Source: Przewalskia tangutica (lineage: Eukaryota; Streptophyta; Magnoliopsida; Solanales; Solanaceae). From it: 64,000 bases of DNA. The notes below the pieces were generated by a model. That model searched no databases. It saw only the letters and a list, made by a program, of their open reading frames with translations, and was not told the origin of the DNA. The position numbers and the translations under genes were made by a program. Location: contig CM056732.1 in NCBI GenBank assembly GCA_029844215.1, forward strand, positions 50,019,007 through 50,083,006. The letters are read 5' to 3'. Of this stretch, positions 10,721 through 22,103 are shown in pieces (the stretch's first letter is position 1; every line of letters begins with the position of its first letter).

Positions 10721-11447
10721 GCAATGGGCTTGACACGTTATCACGTATGGATAATCAAAGTAAGCTCTAAATAAGTCCTCCATAAAGCGGATTATGTTAT
10801 GTTATGTAAGATATGTAAGTTATGTGAAAAACTTGATTGAACTCTTAAGTATGTATGTAAGAATATGATGTTAATTCTTATTGAAAGAAGCAAAAGAATG
10901 ATTAATGTACGATTGATTTCATGAGTTAAAATGGCACGGTAGGATCTGCTATTTTAATTTTATACTTGCCCCTGTCATTCTTTTGTACAGTTATGATCTT
11001 GTTTAATGTACTTTATTTCCGTTCCATACTTAGTATTTGTTGTCTTGACCAGTCGAAAGCTGCGTTCATGTCCGCAGGTCTAGGTACACAGTTGTGGATT
11101 CGCGAGCTTAGGATCCTTGTTCAACATTTTGAGATGGCTCCAAGTTCTGGAGTTTATCATTATGGCTAGGTATATTCAGAATGCGGCGGGCCTTGTCCGT
11201 CATAGTTATTGTCACCTTCTTAGGTCCTGTATTCATACGCTGGTGACTGTGTAAGTTGTATTTACATTGTTGTACAGCGTAGACCCTTTCGGGTGATTTA
11301 TATTTATACGGAAGCCTTTCCGGCTTTGCCTTTGTTTTAAAAAAAAAAATGAGTGCTATTTATCTTCCGCGGTTTATTTATGTTGTATGGGTAGAAGGGT
11401 GCCCAGGTAGGGGCACCAGTCACGGGCCCGGGATTTGGGGCGTGACA

Positions 11448-11933
11448 ATATCTCCCTCATTCATATCCCCTAGGCAAACACTTACATGCACGTCGTCATA
11501 ACCCCCGTAAGTGCTCCGATATGTCCATTGAAATCTCCTCCTATAAATAACTTCTCAGTGGGTGGTATACCTCTCATCACTTCATCCAAATCCTCCCAAA
11601 AATGTCTTTTTTCCTCCTCGTTCAAGCCCGTCTGTGGAGCGTACGCACTAATAATGTTCATAGGACCCTCCAACTACCAACTTAATCGCCATATTCATGT
11701 CGTTGACCCTCCTAACCTCTACCTTGATCCCTTAGCTCGCTGTCTACCAAAATGCCTACCTCATTCCTATATTTTGACCTACCCGAGAACAATAACTTAT
11801 ACCTATCTATATCTTTAGCCTTAGGTCCTACCCATTTAGTCTCCTGGATACAGGCTATATTAATCCCCCTCTTCTTAAGAATCTTAACTAGCTCTATAGA
11901 CTTCCCCGTTAAAGTCCAGTGATCAAAGATCAT
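11448..11933 (-). pseudogene. RTE-type LINE endonuclease, N-terminal half
   Basis: The minus-strand frames 11933-11712 and 11673-11482 encode successive endonuclease motifs: IACIQETKW (catalytic Glu), then IISAYAPQTG and GGDFNGHIG (Asp/Asn pair). One frameshift near 11690 separates them. The domain continues across the solo LTR into 7748-7245. A start at 11933 reads MIFDHW; the true start may lie further upstream in the 5' part. The element is on the minus strand. Confidence 0.85.
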
Positions 11934-12940
11934 ATTCTCATCCTAGCATCTCTCTTACCCCCACTTACCCCCTAACCATCGCCCCCGTCCCCGACCGAGA
12001 ACATGACCCTAGTCTATCATCAGTTACCAAAGCCATTAAAGCAAATATAAAATAATAGACTACTCGAATGTTTATCCTTAGACATGAAGGGATCAAAATG
12101 AAAGCACAAGTTAAAGTTAACAAGAATTCAGAGGCAAGTAAAACCACAAGAATGCTATAACTAAAGACTCTAAGTCACAACTAAAATAAATTCTAAACAG
12201 GACTAAAAACATGGATGTATAAGGCTTAAAACAGAAGATAAAGTGGATTTCGAAATCAGCTATTACATAGGCTAAATCAAGAACAAAAAATGCAGAGCAA
12301 GGACTCAAGACAACGGCTAAAGCACAAACGAAGCTGACGAGAACTAAATATGCAAAACAAGCAGTGAGTAGAAATCAATAAGTAATTTCAAATTCCAAAT
12401 AGTAACAACCAACTAGCAGAATAAAAATCGACGTAAGGTAAATCACAATCGCAAAATAAAAATAATCAAATAGCAGATAAAGACGCCAAGATAGTCAGGG
12501 AGGAATAACAAAATATTTAAATAGAAATCAGAGCAAGAAACGATAGAACCTGGGTTGGGTTTAGTCGAGGACCGCCCACACGATGTTGAAATCAGAGAAA
12601 TTCAACGGGGGGAAAGATTGGAGGAACTAAGTTACCTTGAACTCGTCGTCGGAACAGGGTTATTCACAATTCCGAGACCACGCACAGACGCACATGAGGG
12701 AAGGGATGAAAGGGATAAAGAGAGCACCATCAGTGGAATCGAGACTCAAGAACATCGGGGGATCTCTGCTGCTGTGTGGTTCCCCTGCTGGTTCACTGCA
12801 ACAGAACAAAAAAAATAGGTATGGGGGGGGGGGATGATGGGTGTATATAGAGGGAAAGTAGAGGGGAGAGAAGGGTTGACTCGACAAAGCGATGGAACCA
12901 AAACCCTAAAGGAAGATGGAGAAGAGAAACTAATTGGTAT
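11934..12940 (-). other. Probable 5' untranslated region and promoter of the RTE LINE
   Basis: On the minus strand, upstream of the endonuclease start, there is about 1 kb without a coding frame. It includes a TATA-like CTCTATATACAC (near 12841-12852) and an 11-G run on the plus strand (12823-12833). The sequence reads like a plant 5' leader ('ctaaaggaag' context). Another LINE remnant begins right after it. I infer its role from position only. Confidence 0.4.
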
Positions 12941-12959
12941 GTATGTATGTAGTTTCATA

Positions 12960-13814
12960 TGTTTGAGTATGTTATAATTATTTTCACGGTATTGAAATTA
13001 TAGAGTACAATTTTGAGACACTTGAATGCTCCATTTTGCAAGTTTATCTAGTGTGGCAAGCCTGTTTTGAACGCTAGACAGAGTATGAATTATTGTGCTG
13101 GTATAGCACCTGAAGACATCACCAAGTTCTTTCAAATAGGTCTTGGATATTGAAGGAAAAAAAGATACGTCTTTTTAATATTGTACAACCCACCCCGCAT
13201 ACACGCACAATGAGAAATGGTCAATATGATTGACATGATCCACATTTGAGAACCATGACCTAGATTAATTAGATCCTCACAAGTGAACATGCCTGCTTAG
13301 GAGTAACAATACAGGTTCAGCTATCTGTTTTTAAATATAAAAGCTATGAATCCACTACACTCATAATGTATCTTTCTTGTGGGATAGTGCCCAAAGTAGC
13401 TTGCAAATTGCAGCTCTTTTCCAATGTCCAAAATTAATGATATTAAGACCACATGTTGCCTTTAGAAGACACATAGTATCCCAAGCTACTAAGACTTTTC
13501 TGGAACTAACATTACTCCTGTTACATAAGAATGCTCTGCAGACAGTAATAATCATTTTAACTTTTTTCGGGCAAGAGAAATACCTTACCACATATTTTTG
13601 TATTTTAAAGAGTACACTTTTAATAAACTGCAATGTAAGATAGAAGTTTGGATGACCAACAACTAATTCTGGCAAAGATCTTCTTAACCAATGGTAAGCA
13701 TTGATGGATATTGAGCTTTCTGGATGATAAAGGTACCCTTAAGTATTTGAATGGTATTTCTTCCGTAGCAAACAGCAATTCCTGCAGAATTTGTTCTTTA
13801 AAAGAGTTTGGTAC
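12960..13814 (-). pseudogene. L1-type LINE ORF2 remnant: end of RT and zf-RVT domain
   Basis: On the minus strand, from about 13810 downward, pieces of the plant L1 ORF2 C terminus appear in order with frameshifts. First IPFKYLRVPLSSRKLN and LPLVKKI (end of the RT domain). Then in 13675-13361 KVKMIITVCRAFL, KVLVAWDTMCLLKA and GLNIINFGHWKRAAICKLLWAL. Then near 13080-13020 the zinc-finger-like end with LATLDKLAKWSI-like sequence. RT catalytic motifs would lie upstream and are missing: the copy is cut at 13814 by an LTR start. ORF1 and endonuclease are absent. Confidence 0.8.
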
Positions 13815-14730
13815 TGTTATACCCCTTCTTAATCAGATCAAAATAGAGTATAACATACCCGTAAGGGTAGCCAAGTTGGTGTAGCAGTAGAGCGCGGGAC
13901 CGTAAGGTCACGAGTTCGATCCCCTGCATAAACCTTCTTGGTTGAGCCTGACACATGACTTGCCAAGTGTGGTTAACTGACGTGGTTTGCAGGCTATTGC
14001 GTCAGTCCGGGGTTTACCCTGTGCGCACTCGAAAGAGGAGCGGCTGCGGGTCCTTCGTCAACAAAATAAAGTATAACATATTTGTCATTTTTGACTTATT
14101 TAATTTAAGAAGTCGGCGCCTAATTATTTTAATGGTGAATTAGGACACCTAATTATTAACTAAATAATGCTAAAACAAACTCTGATTTTAAGGTCTTGTC
14201 AACCTAATAAATTCTAAGGGTTCTAATCATCCTAATGAGAAGGTGTTAAGCACCATTAAAATCTGTTAAAAACGGTTACCGATTAGATTAATAGAAAATA
14301 AAATATAACTAAAGAGTTTGAAAATATGAGTATCTACTAATGCAAATTAGCTTCAAGAAAGTGGTAGTACAGTGACAAAATTAGTTCAAGATTTTAGAAA
14401 AAGTAACTTTAAGAGGGGAAACCCAAATACAATAAATAACGCCTCTTTTCAGATTTTAAGAGTGGACCAAATTATTGAAAACTTGCTTCTTAAGAGTTAA
14501 AAAGGGCTGCAAATATTAGTTTGCAATTGACAGAAGATCACCAAATGTTTAAATAGGCTTGCAAAGATTAAGAGGTTTATGAAATTAAACATAGGAAAAC
14601 ATTTGGTTCTAAGACAGTAATTATTTTTCGTCAAAATGTAAAGCGGCATTAGTACAGTAACTAATTTTTCTCTAAAATAAGGGATCGTTTTGATTTTAAA
14701 AAAATCGTTATAGCCATAGTCACTCAAATG
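13815..14730 (+). mobile_element. Start of a Tat/Ogre-like LTR, truncated
   Basis: TGTTATACCCCTTCTTAATC interrupts the LINE and is followed (after a SINE) by 'aagtcggcgcctaatta', 'aattaggacacctaatta' and 'gaaggtgttaagcacc'. That series recalls the 5' part of LTRs of Tat/Ogre-type gypsy elements. I see no matching 3' end; the change to copia-type LTR sequence around 14730-14760 is not sharply marked. From 14080 to 14730 there is no gene. Confidence 0.35.
13858..14062 (+). mobile_element. tRNA-derived SINE (~205 bp)
   Basis: An RNA polymerase III promoter is visible: A box TAGCCAAGTTGG (13868-13879) and B box GAGTTCGATCC (13912-13922), 32 bases apart. The body ends 'gggtccttcgtcaac' without a long poly(A). 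An 18-bp target-site repeat flanks it: 13840-13857 and 14063-14080 agree at 17 of 18 positions (AAAATA-G/A-AGTATAACATA). It is inserted in the LTR that starts at 13815. The type resembles plant Au/SolS-like SINEs; the family is not assigned. Confidence 0.88.
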
Positions 14731-16361
14731 TTCACTTCGAAAACTTGCTTTAGCTGATTACAAGAAATTTTTGAAATATGTATGTCATATAGACAATCAT
14801 TTTAGGGACAAATATACTTGAACACGTCGCATTATTAATAAAATTAATATATTAATGACATTTGCGATTATTGAATTATTATTTGATTGTTTGTAATTAT
14901 TCATTAATGTGCATCTCTTAAGCTTACGTTGTCATTGATAAAGTGAGATATTAATGATATAACGTAACTCTTAAAGTAGTCTCGACTAATTATCATCAAG
15001 AATGGGATATCGATGATATGTTTTAAGTCGACATGTGGTCAACATCACATTTAGAGAATGTAGTATGTCTCACTTGCTACTAGTAATTGTTACTAGTGAT
15101 GGACACATGGATATTTTTAAAAAGTAGCCCTGCTGATAAACTATTTGTTATGCATGTCTAGAGTGTTATCAGCGTATGAAAAATAAAAGTCCTTTGACTT
15201 GAGGTATACGCACCTTGTTTACGGAATAATGTACTTTGACTCTGTCCTAAGCTTAAATTCCTTATAGGATAAGATACGGCTTGTGTTGGGTACATTGCGA
15301 TGTAAACTAATGTGGTAGTTGAGCCAAGAATATGATTCATTCCTCGATTGGATATTCGAGAGAACACTCAATTTCTCAGTGATATTAGGTCGACCAAGTC
15401 ATTGGCCAATGCAAGAGACATATTTAGAATATGGTCTAGTTGTCGACTAATATAGATGAGATAAAGTGATCAAGCCATTTGGATAGACACATGGCAAATC
15501 CTAAGCTTGACCGAGTGGGTCGCGAATGAAATGAATTATCATCTCCAAATCCTAAGCCATTTGGATAGACACATGTACTTCACATATTGAGTTCATTATA
15601 CGACGCAATCTAAGAGTTCTGTATGAACCTTAATTTGATTAGTGTCGATGTGTGACGGCCTAAAGGGTCACACTATGTCGATTGTCTTTTCGATCTAAGG
15701 GTATATTGAGAGAATATTAAATATCCGATTTAGGATCGAGATATTTAAATTGATAATAAATTATGGGATAATTTCCATTTGATGAAAATTATTTAATTAA
15801 GTCAAAATTGGATTTTGGATTTAAATTAAACGTGTTGAATATTAAATTATGGGATGTGAAGGGTCGCGAAGCCTACCAGGACTGAGCCACTGCGCTGACC
15901 AGCGCCACGGCGTCGACCCGACAGTAGGCCCTTTTTGTCCGGTTGGCCTACTGCACTTCGGGATTTGGGTCAGACATAGAGCCCAACCCTAATCCAAAAA
16001 TTAAACAAAAACCTCCCTATATAAACAACACGTAACCTCTTTAATTTGGGTGACTTAATTCTTACTTTCTAAACTTAGAGTTTAGAAAATAAAATCTTCT
16101 CGAACCTTTGCCAAGATTTCCTGGCTTTCCTGACAGAGGAATATACCGAAGCAAGACTTGCAATCGATAGGACAGTTGTGTGCGCTCCCTATAGTAAAGA
16201 CTCCAGAGAATATCAACTATAAGTTACATGTTCATGTCTTTACAGGTTTCAATTGTAACGTAACCATACCAGACGGAATTATTGGGGTAAGTAAGTTGAA
16301 TAAAATTTTAAACTTCTGCTACGCCTTACTTACGTGTTTTGAACCCAATAAAACCCTAAAG
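14731..16361 (+). mobile_element. 5' LTR of a Ty1/copia element (left end uncertain)
   Basis: The right border is set by the primer binding site at 16362. The part upstream is AT-rich LTR sequence with a GC-rich island at 15860-15960, a TATA box at 16016-16028 and a transcribed leader after it. The left border is unclear; ~14750 is a guess from the change of sequence character. No gene is present. Confidence 0.5.
16016..16028 (+). promoter_or_regulatory. TATA box of the copia 5' LTR
   Basis: CCCTATATAAACA is a strong plant TATA box, about 345 bases before the primer binding site, which fits the R/U5 length of a copia LTR. Confidence 0.6.
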
Positions 16362-16374
16362 TGGTATCAGAGTC
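16362..16374 (+). other. Primer binding site of the copia element
   Basis: TGGTATCAGAGTC matches the plant copia site TGGTATCAGAGCC (initiator Met tRNA 3' end) with one change. It defines the LTR border just upstream. Confidence 0.85.
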
Positions 16375-17945
16375 TATGTTGGTTCAATTATTACGTAACA
16401 ATTGAAAGGGAATAATATGGGTTAAAACGTAAAATTGGTTTTAAACAGAATTAAAACATGGCGACTTGAAATCCTACACACTTTGACTGAACGTTGATGT
16501 AATCACCCTAAATTATCAACTATGCTAAATCGAGGAAATCATTCCGTTCTAACTCGAACTAAGCTTTGTTGAGAAATCGGTTCATTACGAACATGGTGCA
16601 CGATGAAGAATGGGTAGGAATGGATGATGGTCGATATGTGCGTTATTGATATTGTTGGGTGATAATAAAGGACCCGTGATCAGATCCCTAAATTAGATTT
16701 AGGGTTTGGACGATTATTAGAAAATCAACACAAAAATCATTCAGACAAGACGTCAGCGTCGCGAACCTACTATAGGGCGCCACGACGAATCACGGTAACA
16801 GGTAAGGGTCGCGGCTAAAGTATGAAATTGTGATTAAAAGCTTCGTTTTAAAATTCAGAACCTACTGGACCTGAAGCGCCGCGACCCCATGGTGGAAAAT
16901 TGCGGTTCTAATTCGCAAAAATAGAAACCGGAAGGTTTCTGCCTTGCAAGTGTTGCAACTCCTTAGAGGAGCACCACAACGCTAATTCGATGCAGAAGCC
17001 GAAAGGTTACTGCCACTCTAGGGTCGCGGCCCTAAAGTTGAGCGTCGCGGCGCCACCTGTTCAGAAAGTGAAAATTTCAGTTTTTAGAATGTTGACCCAT
17101 GATTATATTTATACAGTGTATGATATACTGTTTGTGTGCTAATAATCGTCATTTAAAATACTAGAATAGTGTCCGCAAATAATACTTGGGTAGGCGGTGC
17201 CCAATACATGTTTAACCGCTCAAAATTATGTTTGGGGGCGGTACCCATATGTGCTTAAATAGTTTTGAGTGATGTTTGAAGCATGTTAGAGTTGATCTTG
17301 ATTAAAATCATGCATTAAAATGTTCCCAATTTTTTTAATTCAAGTCTCATTTAAAATGAATGTGTCGTCCGTTATAATTGATTGTAGTGCAAAATCCTTT
17401 TTGGCGAGATGATTGTAGTGCAAAATCATTTTTGGCGAGATGAGTATTTATGCCCCAATATTTGCTTTAAGTCTACGAGGACTCATACTCTTTCATAGAT
17501 GCATGTTAAATGTAGAAGTGGGTGATAAACCTTTATGAGAATTTACACTACAGTGTTTGCTCTGTAAGACAAAACTCACTTAGATACATAATTGCAGTCG
17601 CATAATGGGGTTGACTTGCTAGACTATCTTGGCGCCACAGTGTCGGACAAGCCGAGGAATGCAAATCATTTGTTTAGAACATTCGGTCAACTAAGAGTTG
17701 CAAATTATTTATAATTGGTTTAGAGACCTACCAGGTTATGTTGTTGAAGTTATCAGCCTCAGCAAACGCGGAGATAACATGAACCTGGATCTTGACCCAT
17801 TATGACCGTATTTGATATGAGTCTGTATTCTTTCATGGGGTCAAAAGAGTATGTTAAAATAGAGGGAGCTAATTAAACTAAAGGTCATATTAATTGGTAA
17901 ATGAATGTGTTGAATAGAAATTATATTGGAGTTTAATTTCAAGTC
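16375..17945 (+). other. Non-coding leader of the copia element with GC-rich modules
   Basis: No gag frame is readable until about 17960. The stretch holds several short GC-rich modules of the GTCGCGGC / GCGCCGCGAC kind (16752-16793, 16806-16815, 16871-16886, 17021-17060) in an otherwise AT-rich context. A 27-base segment with 'gattgtagtgcaaaatc' is duplicated in tandem at about 17379-17440. Such a long leader is unusual for copia; part of it may be inserted sequence that I cannot define. Confidence 0.45.
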
Positions 17946-18394
17946 TGCCTTTTTCTTCAGTTTACAATGTTGAATCTGTCACTTAAAATGTTGGTTGAAA
18001 GAACAAGCTGACTGGAGCAAACTTCCCTAACTGGTTAAGAAATTTGCGTCTAGTGTTGCGATTGGAAATAATTGAATATGTGTTAGATAAAGTTCCCAAC
18101 AGTCCCTGTCGAAGATTCTGAAGAGTATGCCATGTTTGAAAAGACACCTTATCAAAAACATCTTGATGACGCTACCTCGGCACAATGTTTTATGTTATCT
18201 TCTATGACTCCAGAGTTACAAAAACAACATGAGAACATGGGCCCCAACGAGATGTTGGAACATTTGAAGAGTCTGTATGACTCACAGTCTTAGACAATTG
18301 AGTATGAACTGCTGAGAGACCTCTTCAAATGTTAGTTGAACGAATGGGGTCAGGTGTCACAATATGTTTTGAAGATGATTGGGTGAATAGAGAG
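17946..18394 (+). pseudogene. gag: Ty1/copia gag, N-terminal part
   Basis: Copia gag signature is visible from 18007: LTGANFPNWLRNLRLVL, then after a +1 shift near 18110 KHLDDATSAQCFMLSSM, PELQKQHENM and LEHLKSLYDSQS, a stop, and LNEWGQVSQYVLKMIG up to the insertion point. The full product would build the copia particle. One frameshift and two in-frame stops inactivate it. The frame is cut at 18394 by the 9.18 kb gypsy element and resumes at 27580 (RLADWSE) after one copy of the GAGAG target repeat. Confidence 0.85.
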
Positions 18395-18717
18395 TGTTAT
18401 ACCCCGTAGTTGCAGGGTATGTATGTGAGGACGTACGTACGAGAGTACGGCGGAAAATTTTGAAAAGAAAGAAAGATGTGAGTTTTCGACGGAAAAGTTT
18501 CCGGTTATTTGTGAAGAAAAAGGTTCGTTAATGGGAATTGGATTCCCAGATTTGGTATTTGGACTTCCTAGATTATATTAGAATTTTGAGATTTTATTTT
18601 CGGAAATGGTCACGTGGGGCCCACGGGAGAAATTTACGGTTTTGTGGGGCCCACTTTGTTTTCGAGATTTTGGCCATTGTGGATATTTTTGAAAGCGTTT
18701 TTGAGGGCCAATAGGAG

Positions 18718-18900
18718 GGTGACACGTGTCACCCCGCCAGTGGCTTAGCCGAATGGACATTTGCACAACACGGTTAAGTCGTTTTCGGCGAAGCGTTTTA
18801 CATAACTTGCGAGGGAAAATTCCGGCTATGTCTTTTCTTATTTTTGCGGATTTTTCCGAGACGAAACATTTTGGACCAGCGGGAGGTGATACGTGTCACC
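18718..18900 (+). promoter_or_regulatory. Two G-box palindromes in LTR U3
   Basis: GGTGACACGTGTCACC (18718-18733) is a perfect 16-bp palindrome around the CACGTG G-box. GGTGATACGTGTCACC (18885-18900) is a one-mismatch copy 167 bases downstream. Both lie upstream of the TATA box at 19074. G-boxes bind plant bZIP/bHLH regulators, so a regulated LTR promoter is plausible. Confidence 0.6.
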
Positions 18901-19073
18901 TCACAATGAAACAAGTGATAGCTTGGGCGTTTAGGGTGTCAAGTGGGAAGATATTTTTGGTAGATATTTGTGAGGGTTTAAGGAGTAGGGACTAGGGGCA
19001 CTTGGGCATATCTTGGCCTTACACTTGTGTAGCACTTGGCTAGATCTTGGCCATTGGTTGGCCTTTGGTTTTG

Positions 19074-19084
19074 CTATAAATACC
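19074..19084 (+). promoter_or_regulatory. TATA box of element 2 5' LTR
   Basis: CTATAAATACC is conserved at the same place in the 3' LTR (24736-24746), in the solo LTRs (34821-34832; minus strand 62433-62443) and in the LTR fragment at 51482-51491. Confidence 0.7.
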
Positions 19085-20963
19085 CCACAAGTGTGAAGAC
19101 TTCATCCGTTCCAAAACTTCCAAGTCTTGAAATACCCTCCTCTTCATGTTGTTCTCGTCCTAAGCCTCTACCCTCCCTTGAGTTACCTTGGCCGAGAGCC
19201 ACCCCTCCTCTGTGGTGCCTTGGCTGGGGTACCCACTAGCCTAGTTGTTTCGTATAATACCCTTGTTGTGGTATAGAAATACTCCTAGTATTGTTATAAT
19301 GCCCAAAATACCTTAGCCTTGTACCTTGTAGTATTCCAAAGATACCTCTTTCACGTAGAGTCAGGAAATACTACCTTTTGTCCTTTAGTCTCAAACCAAA
19401 CCCTAAGGAAATCTTCATCGTTGGTTGAAGTATGTGAGTAGAAGTTGGTTGGAACTTCTAAGGGTTGTTTGGAGTGGTTTGGAGCGCACGGAGTGGAGCT
19501 AAACCTTGCTCAGGAGCGACATTAAACTCGGATAATTTTGGGCTTATCGAGGTAAACACTACTGTCCTTCTATTGTAATTGGAAATTGCATGTTTGAATA
19601 TATAGTTGAAGAATACTATATATAGAACTATACTTAATCTTTGTGGCAATGTCTTTTGACTTAAGCTGAAGAATTAAGAATCCAGGCGAACTGTAATTAC
19701 ATAAGGCGTATTACGGTAGACTTGTGTAGTATTCGTAGTAGAATTGTACACGTCCAGGTTAGGCGTGTGAAACCCCAGTTGGCTTGGTGGCCGGCCTCGA
19801 TAGAGGAGGAGATTTACTGTTGTGGCGGGGAGATCTTTTGAATTTTCTGTAGAATATTCTACGTTGTGGTCTAGATGATAATAGGCGCCTTGTGGCCTTA
19901 TAGGTTGAAGTACCTACGTGGCGCGATTTACTTGGCTTAGGAGTAGCGTTGTTTGGGCGTTTTGCTATTAGTCGATACTCCGCGAGGTATGTGAACCTCT
20001 TCCTATCTTTTCTAGCATGATTGTTGTGAACTATGTAATGCGGTAGTCGCACATGTGCTAAGTGATTTGGTTGGTTTAAAACATAGGGTGTTATAATAGC
20101 TTTATGGGAAGTTAGTTATAACGACCTTATGTAAATGAAAATGGTTTCTTGATGTTAGAAGTTAAGAGACTTGATCTTATAAGATAAGAGACTTAACTTA
20201 TTTGTTTTAATGTGGATGTTTGTGTGAAACCTCGTTCGTGAGTAATGAGTACTTGGTTTTAAAAGGGATAATGTTTCTTGATTTGGGAATCGAATGTGTA
20301 TCGACAGGACCGCGGCGTTAATAAAGGAAAATGTATTGAATAATGATGTGTTGTATTAAAACCGGTGAAACCTCCATCTGCATAGAAGCTAAGATGAGAC
20401 AAAATGATATTACATTTTCTAGATCATGGCTTTGTAATAAGATCGTTATAAACAAGAATAAACTACTCACGTATATGACATATGTTACTCAATTGTTCTA
20501 AAAGGAATCAGTGATTAAGTTTGGGAACTATGAAACCATTTGAAAATGAGAAGCTTGAGTAATTGAAACTAGGCAAACTGGAACTTAGGAAAAGAATGTT
20601 GTTACTTGATTTTGAAAAGGAAGGTGGGTTGGTCATTCTAATACTACGGGTATCGGGTGACTTTTATAAAAGTAATGGATCTCTTTTAAAAGAACTTAAC
20701 GTATGTAGTACTTTGGGGTTAAAAACCCGGACTTTGGCATAAAATGAAAGTACTTTGAGTTGTGTGAAACTTGCCTATGCTTGTTGTTGTGAAACTTGCC
20801 TATGCTCGTGATGATAGCCTTTATTGTACAATCGTTGTGTTTCTGTGTTACCGCGTCTCTCGATAGAGGGTCGGTTGACTGGTTGAGAACTTACTTGGAC
20901 GTCTGGCGGTGGCGGAGAAATTCCAGATGCGTTCTGTTGATAGTATTATTGTTGTTAACGCTT

Positions 20964-21290
20964 TGGACATCGACACGATCGTGGCGCGCGGGTATGCTTC
21001 CATTTTGGTTAAGGTCTTGTGATTAATCGCTTTGGATATCTCGACACGATCGTGGCGCGCGGGTATGTTTCCATTTGATTATCGCCTTGTGATTTCCTTT
21101 TGGACATCTTGACACGATGCGTGGCGCGCGGGTATCGTCCATTTGGAATCTGTCTATTGTTTCCTCTGGACATCGCGACACGATCGTAGCGCGCGGGTAT
21201 CGTCCATTTGGAAAGTTGTCTTATTGTTTCCCTTTGGACATGCCGACTGACGCGCGCGCTGCGGGTATGCTTCCATCTGGATTGTCTTGT
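20964..21290 (+). repeat. LTR minisatellite, five units of 66-71 bp
   Basis: The anchor GACACGATCGT(G/A)GCGCG recurs at about 20972, 21043, 21111, 21177 and 21243, each followed by GGGTAT(GCTT)CCATTT. The same five units occur in the 3' LTR (26634-26906). Confidence 0.85.
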
Positions 21291-21912
21291 TGTTGAGGTC
21301 ACATGGACATGTCTACACCGATGCAATATTCCGGCACGCGCCGATGCGAACTGATTGATGTTGTGGCGTGAGACCCATAGTTATATCGGAGTGATGGTAT
21401 TTTATGTTGTGAAGCGTAGTTTGGTTATCATACATGTCTCACCTTTATATAGACTAGTATGATTTCATTTCTGATATTATGATTCACGTACTTGGTACAT
21501 CTTGACCTCCTTCGAGTGCGTTAAATGCCACAGTGTAGAGTCATCGATCGTGGATCCTCGCTCATAGGATCACGATTCAGCGCATTTGAAGCTCCGTTTT
21601 CTCCGGAGGCTTATCTTTTGGTAGGTGTTCCCTGAGTTGTAGGTTCTTGTACATTCAGGGGTATGGCGGGGCCCTGTCCCGTCATAGTCATTGTATATCT
21701 TAGAGGTCTGTAGTTCTGTTGTGGGCAGGGTTGTAAAAGGATTAAACTGTTCAGGTTTTATGTATATACTGAAGGCAAGCTGTTTTGGTTGGCTGTTTAT
21801 TTATTATATCTCTTGTTAAATGACTCATGTTTTATGTTCGCTGATTTTCTCGATGTATGTATCACCAGGGTGCGGTAAGGCACGATGCTGGCCCGAGCAG
21901 GTCGTTACAAAG

Positions 21913-21923
21913 TGGTATCGAGC
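21913..21923 (+). other. Primer binding site of element 2
   Basis: TGGTATCGAGC starts three bases after the LTR end. It lacks the same A as the site at 447 compared with the common TGGTATCAGAGC. Confidence 0.8.
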
Positions 21924-22103
21924 GATTAATCCTCGGAAAGTGTCTGACCGTGTCTAGTAGAGTCTTGATTATCGGTGTGTGCACCACGTCTATAATCGGA
22001 GGCTATAGGACATTTAGGATTGGTTTCCATTCTTCTCATTCCGAGATCGTGCCTTAGAGTGTGTTGTAAGTTGTACCCTGCAGCGTATCTCGTTTTACCG
22101 ATT

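Larger units (their letters stand above)
7749..11447 (+). mobile_element. Solo gypsy LTR (subfamily B, 3.7 kb) inside the RTE endonuclease
   Basis: It begins TGTTACACCCCGTAATACC and ends GGGGCGTGACA. It is flanked by ATATA (7744-7748) and ATATC (11448-11452), a 5-bp target-site repeat with one mismatch. There is no internal region or second LTR, so it is a solo LTR left by LTR-LTR recombination. Removing it with one repeat copy restores the LINE frame. It contains an 89-bp tandem array and a second 39/49-bp array. The 5' third contains a G-box palindrome (8024-8039) and a weak TATA-like CTATACATAT (8120-8129). Confidence 0.88.
18395..21909 (+). mobile_element. 5' LTR of element 2 (subfamily A)
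   Basis: It starts TGTTATACCCCGTAG and ends GTCGTTACA. The U3 part carries two G-box palindromes (18718-18733, 18885-18900) and a TATA box (19074-19084). A five-unit minisatellite lies at 20964-21290. AT-rich stretches are almost identical to the 3' LTR, so insertion looks recent; most differences are small indels at C/G runs. Confidence 0.92.

Noticed and set aside
12555..12958. Short frames that could suggest a small host gene
   Set aside because: The stretch is the upstream part of an RTE LINE on the minus strand; frames overlap on both strands and none shows a domain.
13868..13930. Possible tRNA gene
   Set aside because: A and B boxes are present, but no acceptor stem or cloverleaf can be paired; the target repeat and the longer body show a SINE.
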